Assembly (NCBI GenBank): GCA_016779935.1
Contig: JADHMQ010000001.1
Span: forward strand, 254,369-318,368
Direction: 5' to 3'
Length of the DNA stretch: 64,000 bases
Source of the DNA: Flavobacteriales bacterium
Lineage (GTDB): Bacteria > Bacteroidota > Bacteroidia > Flavobacteriales > UBA7312
Part shown: in pieces, positions 1 to 9,153 of the stretch
Layout of the letters: each line of letters starts with the position of its first letter
How positions within the stretch are numbered: the stretch's first letter is position 1
Program-made: the position numbers and the translations under genes
Notes under the pieces: generated by a model
Seen by the model: the letters and a program-made list of their open reading frames with translations, nothing else
Told to the model about the DNA's origin: nothing
Database searches by the model: none

Positions 1-350
1 GAGCGTTTTGCAATTTTTGAACGGAAGGTGTCTATAGATAAGATAGCGGAGGGGAATTCGTTGTTAATATTTTTCAGATTTTTTTCAAGTCTTTGCCATT
101 CTTCCTCTTCAGAGATGTGTTTGGCATTAGGCCTAGAAGAGTAGGCGCCAATATCGATAATAGTAGCCCCGTCTTCGAGCAATTTTTCAGTTTGATAGAG
201 TGCTTTTTTTTCAGAATTATGTTTTCCACCATCAAAAAATGAGTCATCAGTAAGGTTTAAAATACCCATGACTATTGGTGTTGATAAATCAAGCAATTTT
301 GCTCCGCTTTCTAACGTTATTGCTGTATTAAATTTTTTATTTTTATTCAT
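1..350 (-). CDS. folP: Dihydropteroate synthase (partial, C-terminus outside window)
   Basis: Folate synthesis: the enzyme joins p-aminobenzoate to the pterin diphosphate to give dihydropteroate in the cytoplasm. About 116 N-terminal residues are visible. The pterin-binding barrel motifs are present: NLTDDSFFDGG near residue 35 (family NxTPDSFSDGG) and DIGAYSSRP near residue 66 (family DIGGESTRP), followed by SIDTFRS. The ATG lies at 348-350. The gene diverges from the DUF1599 gene with only 23 bases between the two start codons, so each promoter must overlap the neighbour's coding sequence. The family assignment is secure; completeness cannot be judged because the window cuts the gene. Confidence 0.93.
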   Translation of the reverse strand, partial: MNKNKKFNTAITLESGAKLLDLSTPIVMGILNLTDDSFFDGGKHNSEKKALYQTEKLLEDGATIIDIGAYSSRPNAKHISEEEEWQRLEKNLKNINNEFPSAILSIDTFRSKIAKR

Positions 351-373
351 TATAAAAACGACTGATTTAACGC

Positions 374-907
374 ATGGAACAGACCATTCAAGAGTACGAT
401 GTGGCGTTTGCCAAATGTAAGGATATTTTTATCAAAAAAATGAAAGACTATGGGTGTGCATGGCGTATTCTTCGTTTATCTTCCTTAACTGACCAAATTT
501 TTATTAAAGCCCAACGCATCAGAAGTATAGAGATGAAGGGTTCTCAAAAAGTAGGTGAGGATATTAGAAACGAGTTTATAGGCATTGTAAACTATTCCAT
601 CATTGCGCTCATTCAATTAGAGAAAGGCATCGCTGAGCAACCTGATATGGAAAGCGAAGAAGTTCAACAGCTTTACGAGAAATTTTATATAGAAGCTAAT
701 GAACTTATGCAGTCTAAAAATCACGACTATGGTGAGGCTTGGCGCGACATGAGAGTAAGCTCTTTAACTGACCTTATTTTGCAAAAACTTCTTAGAGTAA
801 AGCAAATTGAGGATAATGAGGGTAAAACGCTTATTTCTGAGGGGATAGATGCCAATTACTTTGACATGATTAACTATTCAATTTTTGCACTTATAAAATT
901 AAACTAA
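374..907 (+). CDS. DUF1599 (nucleotide-modification-associated) protein with internal duplication
   Basis: No biochemical function is established for DUF1599. The 177-residue protein is two copies of one module. Residues 25-42 (DYGCAWRILRLSSLTD...) match residues 118-135 (DYGEAWRDMRVSSLTD...), and NYSIIALIQLE at 73-83 matches NYSIFALIKLN at 167-177. The conserved DYG-AWR and SSLTD blocks give each half the look of a small all-alpha unit. No signal peptide or membrane segment is seen. It begins a same-strand run with the DoxX gene one base downstream, and folP diverges from it, a neighbourhood common in Bacteroidota. Family membership is confident; the role is unknown. Confidence 0.88.
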   Translation: MEQTIQEYDVAFAKCKDIFIKKMKDYGCAWRILRLSSLTDQIFIKAQRIRSIEMKGSQKVGEDIRNEFIGIVNYSIIALIQLEKGIAEQPDMESEEVQQLYEKFYIEANELMQSKNHDYGEAWRDMRVSSLTDLILQKLLRVKQIEDNEGKTLISEGIDANYFDMINYSIFALIKLN

Positions 908-908
908 A

Positions 909-2039
909 ATGAAATTTATAACATTCATATCTCGATTATTAGTAGGAGTTTTATTCATTATTTCGGGTCTAATAAAAGCCAACGATACAGTAGGTTTTTC
1001 CTACAAGCTTGAAGAATACTTTGCCGCTGATGTGCTTAACTTAGAATTCCTCATTCCACTGGCTTTAGTTATGGCAGCCGGTTTATGTATAGTAGAAGTT
1101 ATATTAGGGGTTATGGTATTGATAGGGTCTCGACCTAAACTAGCCAACTGGTCTTTAATGGCTATGACTGTATTTTTTACTTTTCTGACTTTTTATTCGG
1201 CATATTTCAACAAGGTAACAGATTGCGGATGTTTTGGAGATGCTATAAAGTTAACACCCTGGGAATCCTTTGGTAAAGACATCATTTTGTTAGTATTAAT
1301 CGGAATTTTATTCCTTGGTGAAAAATACATCAAACCCCTTTTCAATGAAAAGAAAGAAAATATGTTGATGGGTATAGTTACCTTTTTCTGTTTTGCTTTT
1401 GTAATTCACACTTATAGACACCTTCCTGTTGAAGACTTTAGACCTTATGCTGTTGGAAACAATATTATTGAAGGAATGAAAAGCTGCGATGAGTTGGGGT
1501 TGCCATGTACTGAAGAAGCACTTTATTATATCGTAAAAGATAAAAGTACTGGAGAAATTTCAGAAATGCTATCAACGGATTACCAAAACAAATGGGAGCA
1601 ATTTGACTTTGTAGAGGCTACTGAAAAATCCATTGTATTACAAGAGGGCTATGAGCCGCCCATTCATGACTTTTCAATTTCACAAAATGGAGTAGATTAT
1701 ACCTATTCTATCTTAGAAGAGGACAATGCATTTTTATTGGTGTGTTATAATATCACTAAAACATCTTCTTCAAAGCAAGAGGAGATAAATGCATTTTATG
1801 AAGAATGTCAAGCAAGGGGGATTTCCTTTTATGCTTTGTGTGCCTCTAGTGACGACAATATATTAGCATTTCAAGAAGAAAATAATATCGACTATCCATT
1901 TTACTTTACGGATGAAACTACATTGAAAACAATGATTCGTTCAAATCCTGGTTTAATGCTTCTTAAGAAAGGCACAATTCAAGGAAAGTGGCACCACAAC
2001 GATTTTCCTCATATGGGAGATATAGAAAATCTATTTTAG
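909..2039 (+). CDS. DoxX-family membrane protein with C-terminal soluble domain (BT_3928-like)
   Basis: The N-terminal ~150 residues form a four-helix DoxX-type membrane unit with the family signature TDCGCFGDAIKLTPWESF around residues 107-124. A further hydrophobic segment (about 150-165) follows. The C-terminal half is soluble and looks thioredoxin- or peroxiredoxin-like in layout (FLLVCYNITK near 277, then YPFYFTDETTLKTMIRSNPG), but no CxxC redox motif is evident there. It is 376 residues long, typical of the Bacteroidota-specific version that sits between DUF1599 and tpiA. The exact role is unknown; an envelope or redox function is an inference only. It starts one base after the preceding stop, so the pair is probably co-transcribed. 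Confidence 0.85.
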   Translation: MKFITFISRLLVGVLFIISGLIKANDTVGFSYKLEEYFAADVLNLEFLIPLALVMAAGLCIVEVILGVMVLIGSRPKLANWSLMAMTVFFTFLTFYSAYFNKVTDCGCFGDAIKLTPWESFGKDIILLVLIGILFLGEKYIKPLFNEKKENMLMGIVTFFCFAFVIHTYRHLPVEDFRPYAVGNNIIEGMKSCDELGLPCTEEALYYIVKDKSTGEISEMLSTDYQNKWEQFDFVEATEKSIVLQEGYEPPIHDFSISQNGVDYTYSILEEDNAFLLVCYNITKTSSSKQEEINAFYEECQARGISFYALCASSDDNILAFQEENNIDYPFYFTDETTLKTMIRSNPGLMLLKKGTIQGKWHHNDFPHMGDIENLF

Positions 2040-2040
2040 A

Positions 2041-3117
2041 TTGTTAAATTTTATTACAAAACGGTTAGCTTACGGTTTTCTGGTCATGTTTGGTGTGATC
2101 AGTGTTGTTTTCTTTCTGTTTAATATTTTACCTGGAGACCCTGCACGTATGATGCTCGACCAAAGAGAAGATGCACTACAACTTCAAAATATCAGAGCTA
2201 AGTATGCTTTTGACAAATCCTATTCAGAACAATACCTCTTGTATTTGAACGATTTATCACCACTCTCCATTCATTCTCAAAATCCTTCATCCTATACCAA
2301 TCTATATTCAAAAGAATACCACTATTATCACTTAATTTCACTAGGGAGTTATAATGTTGTTCTAAAGTATCCTTATTTGAGAACGTCCTTTAAAAAGTCT
2401 GGGAAAACGGTTAGTTCCATTATTTCAGACACCTTACCAAATACCATTATATTAGCAATAAGCTCTATCCTTATTGCCATTATTCTTGGACTGTTTGTCG
2501 GAATTATAGCAGCCATTTTTAAAGACAGTTGGATTGATAAACTTGCATTATTGTTTGGGGTATTTGGAATGTCAATACCGTCTTTCTTTTCAGCCATTTT
2601 AATTGCTTGGATATTTGGCTTTGTATTGCACGATTTTACTTCTTTGAACATGACTGGTAGTTTATATTCTGTAGATGACTATGGGAGAGGAGAATACCTT
2701 AGCCTATCGAATTTAATCCTTCCGGCATTTACCTTAGGTATTCGGCCATTAGCAGTTATTATTCAATTGACTAGAGCATCCTTTTTGGAAACATTATCTA
2801 AAGATTTTGTGAGAACGGCAGTAGCCAAGGGCCTAAGCTTTAAAAGAGTTTTGAGTAAGCACGTATTAAAAAATTCTTTAAACCCAGTTATAACGGCTAT
2901 TTCAGGCTGGTTTGCAAGTCTTCTTGCCGGAGCAGTATTTGTAGAGTATATATTTGCATGGAACGGATTAGGAAAAGAAATTGTTGACGCTTTAAATCAG
3001 CTCGACTTACCTGTAGTAATGGGCAGTGTATTAACCATTGCAATAATGTTTATTAGTATTAATATTTTGGTGGATTTAATATACGCAGCCTTAGATCCTA
3101 GAATAAAAATGAATTAG
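2041..3117 (+). CDS. ABC transporter permease, DppB/OppB type (orphan)
   Basis: This is an inner-membrane permease of the peptide/nickel ABC importer family. The N-terminus (KRLAYGFLVMFGVISVVFFL, then LPGDPAR) is the classical DppB opening, and TAVAKGLSFKRVLSKHVLKN near 260 is the cytoplasmic coupling loop that contacts the ATPase. About six membrane segments are visible. Between residues ~60 and ~120 lies a longer-than-usual periplasmic segment rich in Ser and Tyr. The start is a TTG one base after the DoxX stop; no upstream ATG is available and the TTG restores the family N-terminus. No second permease, ATPase or binding protein adjoins it; a binding protein of the matching class lies about 21 kb away. 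Confidence 0.9.
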   Translation: MLNFITKRLAYGFLVMFGVISVVFFLFNILPGDPARMMLDQREDALQLQNIRAKYAFDKSYSEQYLLYLNDLSPLSIHSQNPSSYTNLYSKEYHYYHLISLGSYNVVLKYPYLRTSFKKSGKTVSSIISDTLPNTIILAISSILIAIILGLFVGIIAAIFKDSWIDKLALLFGVFGMSIPSFFSAILIAWIFGFVLHDFTSLNMTGSLYSVDDYGRGEYLSLSNLILPAFTLGIRPLAVIIQLTRASFLETLSKDFVRTAVAKGLSFKRVLSKHVLKNSLNPVITAISGWFASLLAGAVFVEYIFAWNGLGKEIVDALNQLDLPVVMGSVLTIAIMFISINILVDLIYAALDPRIKMN

Positions 3118-3118
3118 A

Positions 3119-3871
3119 ATGAGAAAAAAAATAGTTACTGGAAATTGGAAAATGAATAAAACACTTGAAGAGGGCGTTTCTTTTTCTGATGATTTAAAAC
3201 AAAAAATAAAAACTTCAGACAGTGAAGCGTTAGTTGTATTAGGTGTGCCATTTACCCACCTAGATCGTATGGTTCAACTTTCTGATGACTTATATTCGGT
3301 AAGTGCACAGGATTGTAGCACTAAAGAAAGCGGGGCTTTTACTGCTGAAATATCAAGCTCTATGGTAGCATCTACTGGAGCTAAATATGTGATTCTTGGT
3401 CATTCTGAAAGAAGAGCCTACCATGCAGAAAATAATGCTGATTTAGCCATAAAGGTAGACCGTTCTTTGTCGGATGATTTAACGGTTATTTACTGCTGTG
3501 GTGAGCAATTACATGAACGAGAAGCAAATACTCATTTTGAAATAATAAAAAGCCAACTCTCAGAAGCCTTATTTCATCTGACAGCTGAGCAAATGTCATC
3601 CGTAGTGATTGCTTATGAACCGGTTTGGGCAATTGGTACTGGAGTAACAGCTTCATCTGACCAAGCACAAGAAATGCATGCATACATACGCTCTCTGTTT
3701 GAAGAGAAATACGGTAAAGCTATTTCAGATGACTTATCCATTCTATACGGCGGAAGCTGTAAGCCATCAAATGCCGAAGAATTATTTTCAAAAGAAGATG
3801 TTGATGGTGGTTTAATAGGAGGAGCATCCTTAAACCCATCGGATTTTATTCAAATTATAGATTCTATTTAA
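3119..3871 (+). CDS. tpiA: Triosephosphate isomerase
   Basis: Interconverts dihydroxyacetone phosphate and glyceraldehyde 3-phosphate in glycolysis and gluconeogenesis. The key elements are all visible: NWKMNK with the substrate-binding Lys near residue 13, GHSERR with the catalytic His near 98, and AYEPVWAIGTG with the catalytic Glu near 168, then YGGS and GGLIGGASL phosphate-binding loops. Its 250 residues are the normal family length. It starts one base after the permease stop and its TAA overlaps the prmA ATG by one base (TAATG), so the genes are translationally coupled. Confidence 0.98.
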   Translation: MRKKIVTGNWKMNKTLEEGVSFSDDLKQKIKTSDSEALVVLGVPFTHLDRMVQLSDDLYSVSAQDCSTKESGAFTAEISSSMVASTGAKYVILGHSERRAYHAENNADLAIKVDRSLSDDLTVIYCCGEQLHEREANTHFEIIKSQLSEALFHLTAEQMSSVVIAYEPVWAIGTGVTASSDQAQEMHAYIRSLFEEKYGKAISDDLSILYGGSCKPSNAEELFSKEDVDGGLIGGASLNPSDFIQIIDSI

Positions 3872-4695
3872 TGAATTACAATCAAGTCATATTTAGCTTT
3901 GAACTATTAGAACCTTGGTCTGAAATTCTGATAGCTTATCTTTCAGAACTCAACTTTGAAAGTTTTGAGGAAACCTCTGAGGGTATCATTGGCTATATAC
4001 TTGAAAATGAATTCTCGAAAGACGATATACAAGAGATTTGTGAGAAATTGGACTGCGCCATTTCTTTTGACTACAAAACCGTTGGTCAAGAAAATTGGAA
4101 TTCAAAATGGGAATCGAGTTTTAACCCCATTGTTATAGATGACTTTTGTGGTATCAGAGCCGATTTTCATTCTCAAATAGAAGTAGAAAACGAGATTATA
4201 ATTACCCCAAAAATGTCATTTGGCACAGGTCATCATTCCACTACTAAAGGGATGATAAAAGCCATGCGACACATTAATTTCGAAAGTAAAAACGTTCTAG
4301 ATATGGGTTGTGGCACGGCTGTTTTGGCCATTTTAGCCGAAAAGCTCAACGCCCATAGCGTTCAGGCTATTGATATAGAAGAGTGGGCGTATAAAAACGC
4401 TATTGAAAACACTCAGAAAAATGAGTGCAATAACATTACCGTTTTGTTCGGGGGAAGTGAGAAAATTAAAGGAGATTTTGATATAATCTTAGCTAATATC
4501 AACAGAAATATTTTATTATCTGATATGTCTATTTATGCCTCACATTTAAAAGCCGACGGATTGATTTTATTTAGTGGTTTTTATGAGAAAGATTTGGACA
4601 TCATTAAAGATGAAGCCACAATACATAAACTAGATTATATTGAGCATTTCACCATAAAGGATTGGGTAATCACAACTTTTAGAAAACGTACTTAA
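3871..4695 (+). CDS. prmA: Ribosomal protein L11 methyltransferase
   Basis: SAM-dependent enzyme that trimethylates ribosomal protein L11. It has the N-terminal L11-recognition region (residues 1-85 with QENWNSKWESSFNP) and a Rossmann methyltransferase domain with SAM-binding DMGCGTAVLAILAEKLNA near residue 145 and the ANINRNIL motif near 209. MSFGTGHHSTT just before the Rossmann fold is diagnostic for PrmA. 274 residues is normal for Bacteroidota. It overlaps the tpiA stop by one base and is followed after three bases by the giant secreted-protein gene. Confidence 0.96.
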   Translation: MNYNQVIFSFELLEPWSEILIAYLSELNFESFEETSEGIIGYILENEFSKDDIQEICEKLDCAISFDYKTVGQENWNSKWESSFNPIVIDDFCGIRADFHSQIEVENEIIITPKMSFGTGHHSTTKGMIKAMRHINFESKNVLDMGCGTAVLAILAEKLNAHSVQAIDIEEWAYKNAIENTQKNECNNITVLFGGSEKIKGDFDIILANINRNILLSDMSIYASHLKADGLILFSGFYEKDLDIIKDEATIHKLDYIEHFTIKDWVITTFRKRT

Positions 4696-4698
4696 ATT

Positions 4699-7600
4699 AT
4701 GAAAAAACTATCTATTCTATTATCATTCGTCATTCTTGTAAACCTGTCTTATGGACAAGCTAACAAGAGGTTAAAAGAATTCTCTAATGACCACACTACT
4801 TATATAGAGGAGCTAAATACATTTATGTTGTCCGGTTCAGCATCTGAAGAAACCAAAAAGATGATGAAAACGATTACTAAACTATGGAATGGAAGTACCT
4901 TTTCAACAGACAAGAAAGAAATCCTTGTTGATGTTTCAAACAAGATGCTGAAAGCCAGAAAAAGAGTCTCACACTTTGAAGCCTTACTTTCAGCAGTTTT
5001 ATCATTTACGGATTATCAAGACTTTAACACGCAATTTAATAATTGGTCGAGCATTGTCATTCACCTTATTGAAAATGAGCCTACTTCCAGACAGCTTAAA
5101 TTTTTCAATTACACCAGTGATTTATTCACTGAAAACGTACTGTTCAAAAATCGTTCTCTGAGTTGGTATCCCTCAAAAATGGCATTCTCATTCTCTTTAA
5201 ATGACAGTGTCCCAGAGCTTAATTTCAGACAACCAATTGATTTATTCTGCGTAGCAAGAGGAGACACCTTAAGGATAAGTCAGACACAAGGGGTTTTCTA
5301 TCCTATGACGGGCGAATGGAAAGGGCAAAACGGTTTAGTGGATTGGAAGAAAGCCGGTTATAACTTAACAGAAGTCTATGCTGAATTATCCGATTATAAC
5401 ATCGCTTTGAAAACACCAAACTTTAAGGCGGATTCGGTCAAGTTTTACAACTACAATATCTTTGGTGAAAAGGCCATTTACGGAAATCTAGAAGACAAAC
5501 TCATCAACAGAAATAAAAGCGATGATAAGGTCAGTTACCCAAAGTTTGACTCTTACGAAAAAGACATAATACTCTCTGACCTCATTGAAGACGTTGATTT
5601 TCAAGGCGGATATTCTCTATATGGAAATCGGTTTGTATCCACCGGAGGAAACGGCCAGTTAGCAAGTCTTATTTTTTACAGAAATGGCTCGCAATTTGTA
5701 AGGGTTTCTACAGAGAGAATTGCTATAGTAGGTAAGCGCGTATTGGGCTCAAATGCCTCGGTAAAAATACTCTTTGCCAATGATTCAATTATTCATCCAG
5801 GATTGAGTTTAATCTACGACCAAGACGAACGCCGTTTAGATTTAATCTCTGATGATGAGGGTGTTTCCTCATCGCCCTATGTGAATACCTATCACAATCT
5901 AGAGATGAAATTCCAAAAGCTAGAATGGAAAATTGACGATGATAAAATTACCTTTGGAACTATTGCTGGAAACAACAATCAGCCTGCCTTTTTTGAATCC
6001 TCTAAGTATTACACTTCTTCTAGATTTGATAACCTCATGGGTATTGATGCCAAGCACCCGTTGTTGACTATTAAAGAGTTCAATAAGAACTATGGCATTA
6101 ACAATAAGTTTTTTATTGAAGATTTCATGAGAATATCGCCTTATTCTGACGATCAAGACATTCGCTTTTTAATGAATTTAGCCAAACAAGGCTTTTTGGA
6201 TTATAATTCAAACCTTGGTACTGTGTATGTTAAGGACAATGTGGAACGCTACATTATGGCGCGTTCAGAGAAAATAGACCATGATGTTATTAGTTTAATA
6301 TCCACAAAACCAGAAAATAATGCCAATGCCATACTAGATTTGAATACCATGAATTTGGATATTTTTGGTATCAATAAGATAAATGTAAGTGAGGTAAGGG
6401 ATGTTGTTGCTTTGCCTTCAAATAAAAAGATTGTCGTTCAAGAAGGACTTAACTTTTCAATGGAAGGGCGATTGATAGCTGGTTCAGGTGGAAGGTTTAG
6501 AATAAAATCCGATGATATAACCTTTAATTACGAAGATTTTAGAATGTATTTTAAAGATGCAAGTACTGAAATATGGATTCCAAATAACCAAGAAAAACGC
6601 GATGAGAAAGGGGAGTTGATACTCGAGCCTTTGCACAGTGAAATTACTATTTCTAATGGAGAGTTATTGGTTGATACAAGCATAAACAAATCAGGGATTT
6701 GGAAAGAAGATCATCCTCAGTATCCTATTATCAGAAGTTATGACAGGTCTAAAGTATATTATGACCAAGAAGAGATTTTTGCAGGAGTATATAATAGAGA
6801 CCGTTTTTATTTTGATATTGACCCTTTTGAGATTGACTCATTAGATTCTTACGACAGAAGCTCTTTATCTTTCCCAGGAGAAATGTATACGGCGGATATT
6901 TTCCCTTCTTTCAGGCAAGAATTAAGAGTTCAAAAAGACAATGCTCTTGGTTTTGAGATTAACATTCCCGAAGGCGGTTACCCTTTGTATGTCGATAAAG
7001 GTAAATTCTTGGGTGACAATTCATTAAGTTTAAATAAATCAGGACTAATAGGAAGTGGGACATTTGAATACCTCAGTTCAACAACGCAGTCCAAAGACTA
7101 TATTTTCTTCCCAGATTCTATGAATACCCATGCCAATTCTTTTGCACTCGCTAAAACATCAGGAGAAATGGGCGTTCCACAAGCCAGTGGTAATGATATA
7201 TATGAACATTGGCTACCTTATGAAGAGGTGTTGAACGTTCAGAAGAAAACGGAAGACCTGGTACTCTATTCAGCTAAAGCCACCCTAGATGGTCAATTTT
7301 TCTTGAGACCTTCTGGGCTTACTGGTGGAGGTAAAGTGGCTCTGGATGAGTCTGAGTTGGTTTCTAATCTATATTATTTCAATTTGGAGGAGTTCAATTC
7401 AGATACTGCTGACTTTGTGCTTCACCGTTCCGATGACTTTGATGCCATTGCCTTTGAGTCGGTTAACCTAAGAACAGAAATTAACTTAGTAGAACGTACT
7501 GGTACTTTCCAGTCGAATGGAACAGGCTCTTTTGTGTCTTTCCCTGAAAACCAATACATCTGTTACATTGACGAGTTAAAATGGTATATGGATAGAAGCC

Positions 7601-9126
7601 TTGTTGAATTGGGCGTTTCTGATGGTGGAGCTGGCTCTAAGTTTGTTTCGGTACACCCAGAACAAGATTCATTGTCTTTTGTCTCTAGAAAAGCCTCTTA
7701 CAGTTTAAAGGATTATATTATTCAAGCAGAAGAGGTGGACGAAATACAAGTAGCCGATGCTGCCATATACCCAGCCGATGGGGCGGTAACTGTAGAAACC
7801 GGCTCTATCATGCGTACCTTATACAATGCGACTTTGTTGATTAACAGAGAAGAGAGGTACCACGAGTTGTTTGACGCTACCATAGATATTCAAGGGGGCA
7901 ATAGTTATTCGGGACGTGCTTCTGTCAACTACAAAGGACGAGGTATAGACGAGCAAATTATTCAGTTTGATACTTTATATGTGGATAGTACTTTACAATC
8001 GGTTGCTTTTGGAGAAATTTCAGCAGAACGTGAGTTTAAGTTCAACCCACAATTTTCTTACAAAGGATTGGTGAAAATGGAAGGCTCTCAAAAGGAGTTT
8101 TTATACGACGGTTCTTTTCAAGTACAGCACGAATGTTATTTGGTTAATGACGGTTGGGTGAAGTTCAACGACTATGTTGGAGTGGATGAAATTAAACTAC
8201 CAATAGGGGATAATGTACTGGATGAAGAAGGCAAAAACCTATACGTTGGACCCATTATGTCTGAAGACCGAATTTACCCTGCATTCCTTTCTGCTTTGGA
8301 GCAAGAAACAGATATTGTGATGATGCCTATTAACGGTTACCTATCGTATAATGCCTCTCGTTCTATGTTCATAGTAGAAGACAAAGAAGATTCACTTGCT
8401 AGCCGCTTTACCATGACCAATGAAGGTTGTGTGATGAAGGGTGAAGGCGACTTTAATTTAGGCTTGGATTTAGGAAGAGTTGATATTTCTACAACGGGTA
8501 ATTTTAACTTTAATGCCGTTAATAATACCTTCAAAACTACTTGTATGCTTTCTCTTGACTTTTACATGAGCAAAAAGTCAATGGATTTTATGGGTGATGA
8601 CTTGTATAACGACCCTATGGCGGATGAGCTGGAGATGAGTGAAAACTTCTACATTCCTAACTTCAACAGGATTTTGGGTGATGAAGGTTTAGCCTTTGAA
8701 TACGAGATGTATGGACAGTTTGAAAAGCTACCTAATGAATTGAAAAAGACCTTGTATTTCTATGAGGTTAATTTGGAGTGGGATCAAGAGAATTCCAGTC
8801 TAATGTCCAAAAGGATGTTAGGATTGGGTAACATCAATGATTTCCAGATTAATAAACTGTACAAAGGAAGACTTGAGCTGAACAACGACTATGCAGGTGA
8901 CCTATTTAATATTTACCTAGAGACTGACATAGGCGAGTGGTACTTCTTTAACTACTCAAACGATGTGCTATTGAGCCGTTCGTCCATAAAGGAGTTTAAC
9001 ATTGAAATTATGGAAGTAAAGACCCAGCAAAAGAAATTGCCGGCTGGAAAAGGAGAGACCCCATATCAGTACGATTTATCTTCAGAAACGGATGTTGATA
9101 ACTTCAAAAAGCGATTTTTTAGATAG
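4699..9126 (+). CDS. Very large secreted protein of unknown function (1475 aa)
   Basis: I do not recognise this family. The N-terminus is a clear signal peptide (MKKLSILLSFVILVNLSYGQ) with cleavage probably after YGQ and no lipobox. After a helical region (about 25-135), most of the protein alternates short hydrophobic and polar stretches, predicted largely beta. Recurrent blocks of the type 'ATLDGQFFLRPSGLTGGGKVAL', 'NLRTEINLVERTGTFQSNGTG' and 'DFNLGLDLGRVDISTTGNF' suggest a long repetitive beta scaffold, loosely like AsmA/TamB or OstA-like proteins, though I see no defining motif. There is no type A or B T9SS tail; it ends FKKRFFR. It lies three bases after prmA and just before plsY, so co-expression is likely. 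Confidence 0.8.
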   Translation: MKKLSILLSFVILVNLSYGQANKRLKEFSNDHTTYIEELNTFMLSGSASEETKKMMKTITKLWNGSTFSTDKKEILVDVSNKMLKARKRVSHFEALLSAVLSFTDYQDFNTQFNNWSSIVIHLIENEPTSRQLKFFNYTSDLFTENVLFKNRSLSWYPSKMAFSFSLNDSVPELNFRQPIDLFCVARGDTLRISQTQGVFYPMTGEWKGQNGLVDWKKAGYNLTEVYAELSDYNIALKTPNFKADSVKFYNYNIFGEKAIYGNLEDKLINRNKSDDKVSYPKFDSYEKDIILSDLIEDVDFQGGYSLYGNRFVSTGGNGQLASLIFYRNGSQFVRVSTERIAIVGKRVLGSNASVKILFANDSIIHPGLSLIYDQDERRLDLISDDEGVSSSPYVNTYHNLEMKFQKLEWKIDDDKITFGTIAGNNNQPAFFESSKYYTSSRFDNLMGIDAKHPLLTIKEFNKNYGINNKFFIEDFMRISPYSDDQDIRFLMNLAKQGFLDYNSNLGTVYVKDNVERYIMARSEKIDHDVISLISTKPENNANAILDLNTMNLDIFGINKINVSEVRDVVALPSNKKIVVQEGLNFSMEGRLIAGSGGRFRIKSDDITFNYEDFRMYFKDASTEIWIPNNQEKRDEKGELILEPLHSEITISNGELLVDTSINKSGIWKEDHPQYPIIRSYDRSKVYYDQEEIFAGVYNRDRFYFDIDPFEIDSLDSYDRSSLSFPGEMYTADIFPSFRQELRVQKDNALGFEINIPEGGYPLYVDKGKFLGDNSLSLNKSGLIGSGTFEYLSSTTQSKDYIFFPDSMNTHANSFALAKTSGEMGVPQASGNDIYEHWLPYEEVLNVQKKTEDLVLYSAKATLDGQFFLRPSGLTGGGKVALDESELVSNLYYFNLEEFNSDTADFVLHRSDDFDAIAFESVNLRTEINLVERTGTFQSNGTGSFVSFPENQYICYIDELKWYMDRSLVELGVSDGGAGSKFVSVHPEQDSLSFVSRKASYSLKDYIIQAEEVDEIQVADAAIYPADGAVTVETGSIMRTLYNATLLINREERYHELFDATIDIQGGNSYSGRASVNYKGRGIDEQIIQFDTLYVDSTLQSVAFGEISAEREFKFNPQFSYKGLVKMEGSQKEFLYDGSFQVQHECYLVNDGWVKFNDYVGVDEIKLPIGDNVLDEEGKNLYVGPIMSEDRIYPAFLSALEQETDIVMMPINGYLSYNASRSMFIVEDKEDSLASRFTMTNEGCVMKGEGDFNLGLDLGRVDISTTGNFNFNAVNNTFKTTCMLSLDFYMSKKSMDFMGDDLYNDPMADELEMSENFYIPNFNRILGDEGLAFEYEMYGQFEKLPNELKKTLYFYEVNLEWDQENSSLMSKRMLGLGNINDFQINKLYKGRLELNNDYAGDLFNIYLETDIGEWYFFNYSNDVLLSRSSIKEFNIEIMEVKTQQKKLPAGKGETPYQYDLSSETDVDNFKKRFFR

Positions 9127-9139
9127 TAGTCAAACTTTG

Positions 9140-9147
9140 TATTTTAG
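9140..9147 (+). promoter_or_regulatory. Candidate -7 promoter element for plsY
   Basis: TATTTTAG differs from the Bacteroidota -7 consensus TAnnTTTG at one base and lies six bases before the plsY ATG, in the 27-base gap after the giant gene. TTTG directly upstream at 9136-9139 is too close to be a -33 element. The same TAnnTTAG variant also precedes the E2, outer-membrane protein and saccharopine-dehydrogenase-family genes. Confidence 0.35.
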
Positions 9148-9153
9148 CCGACT

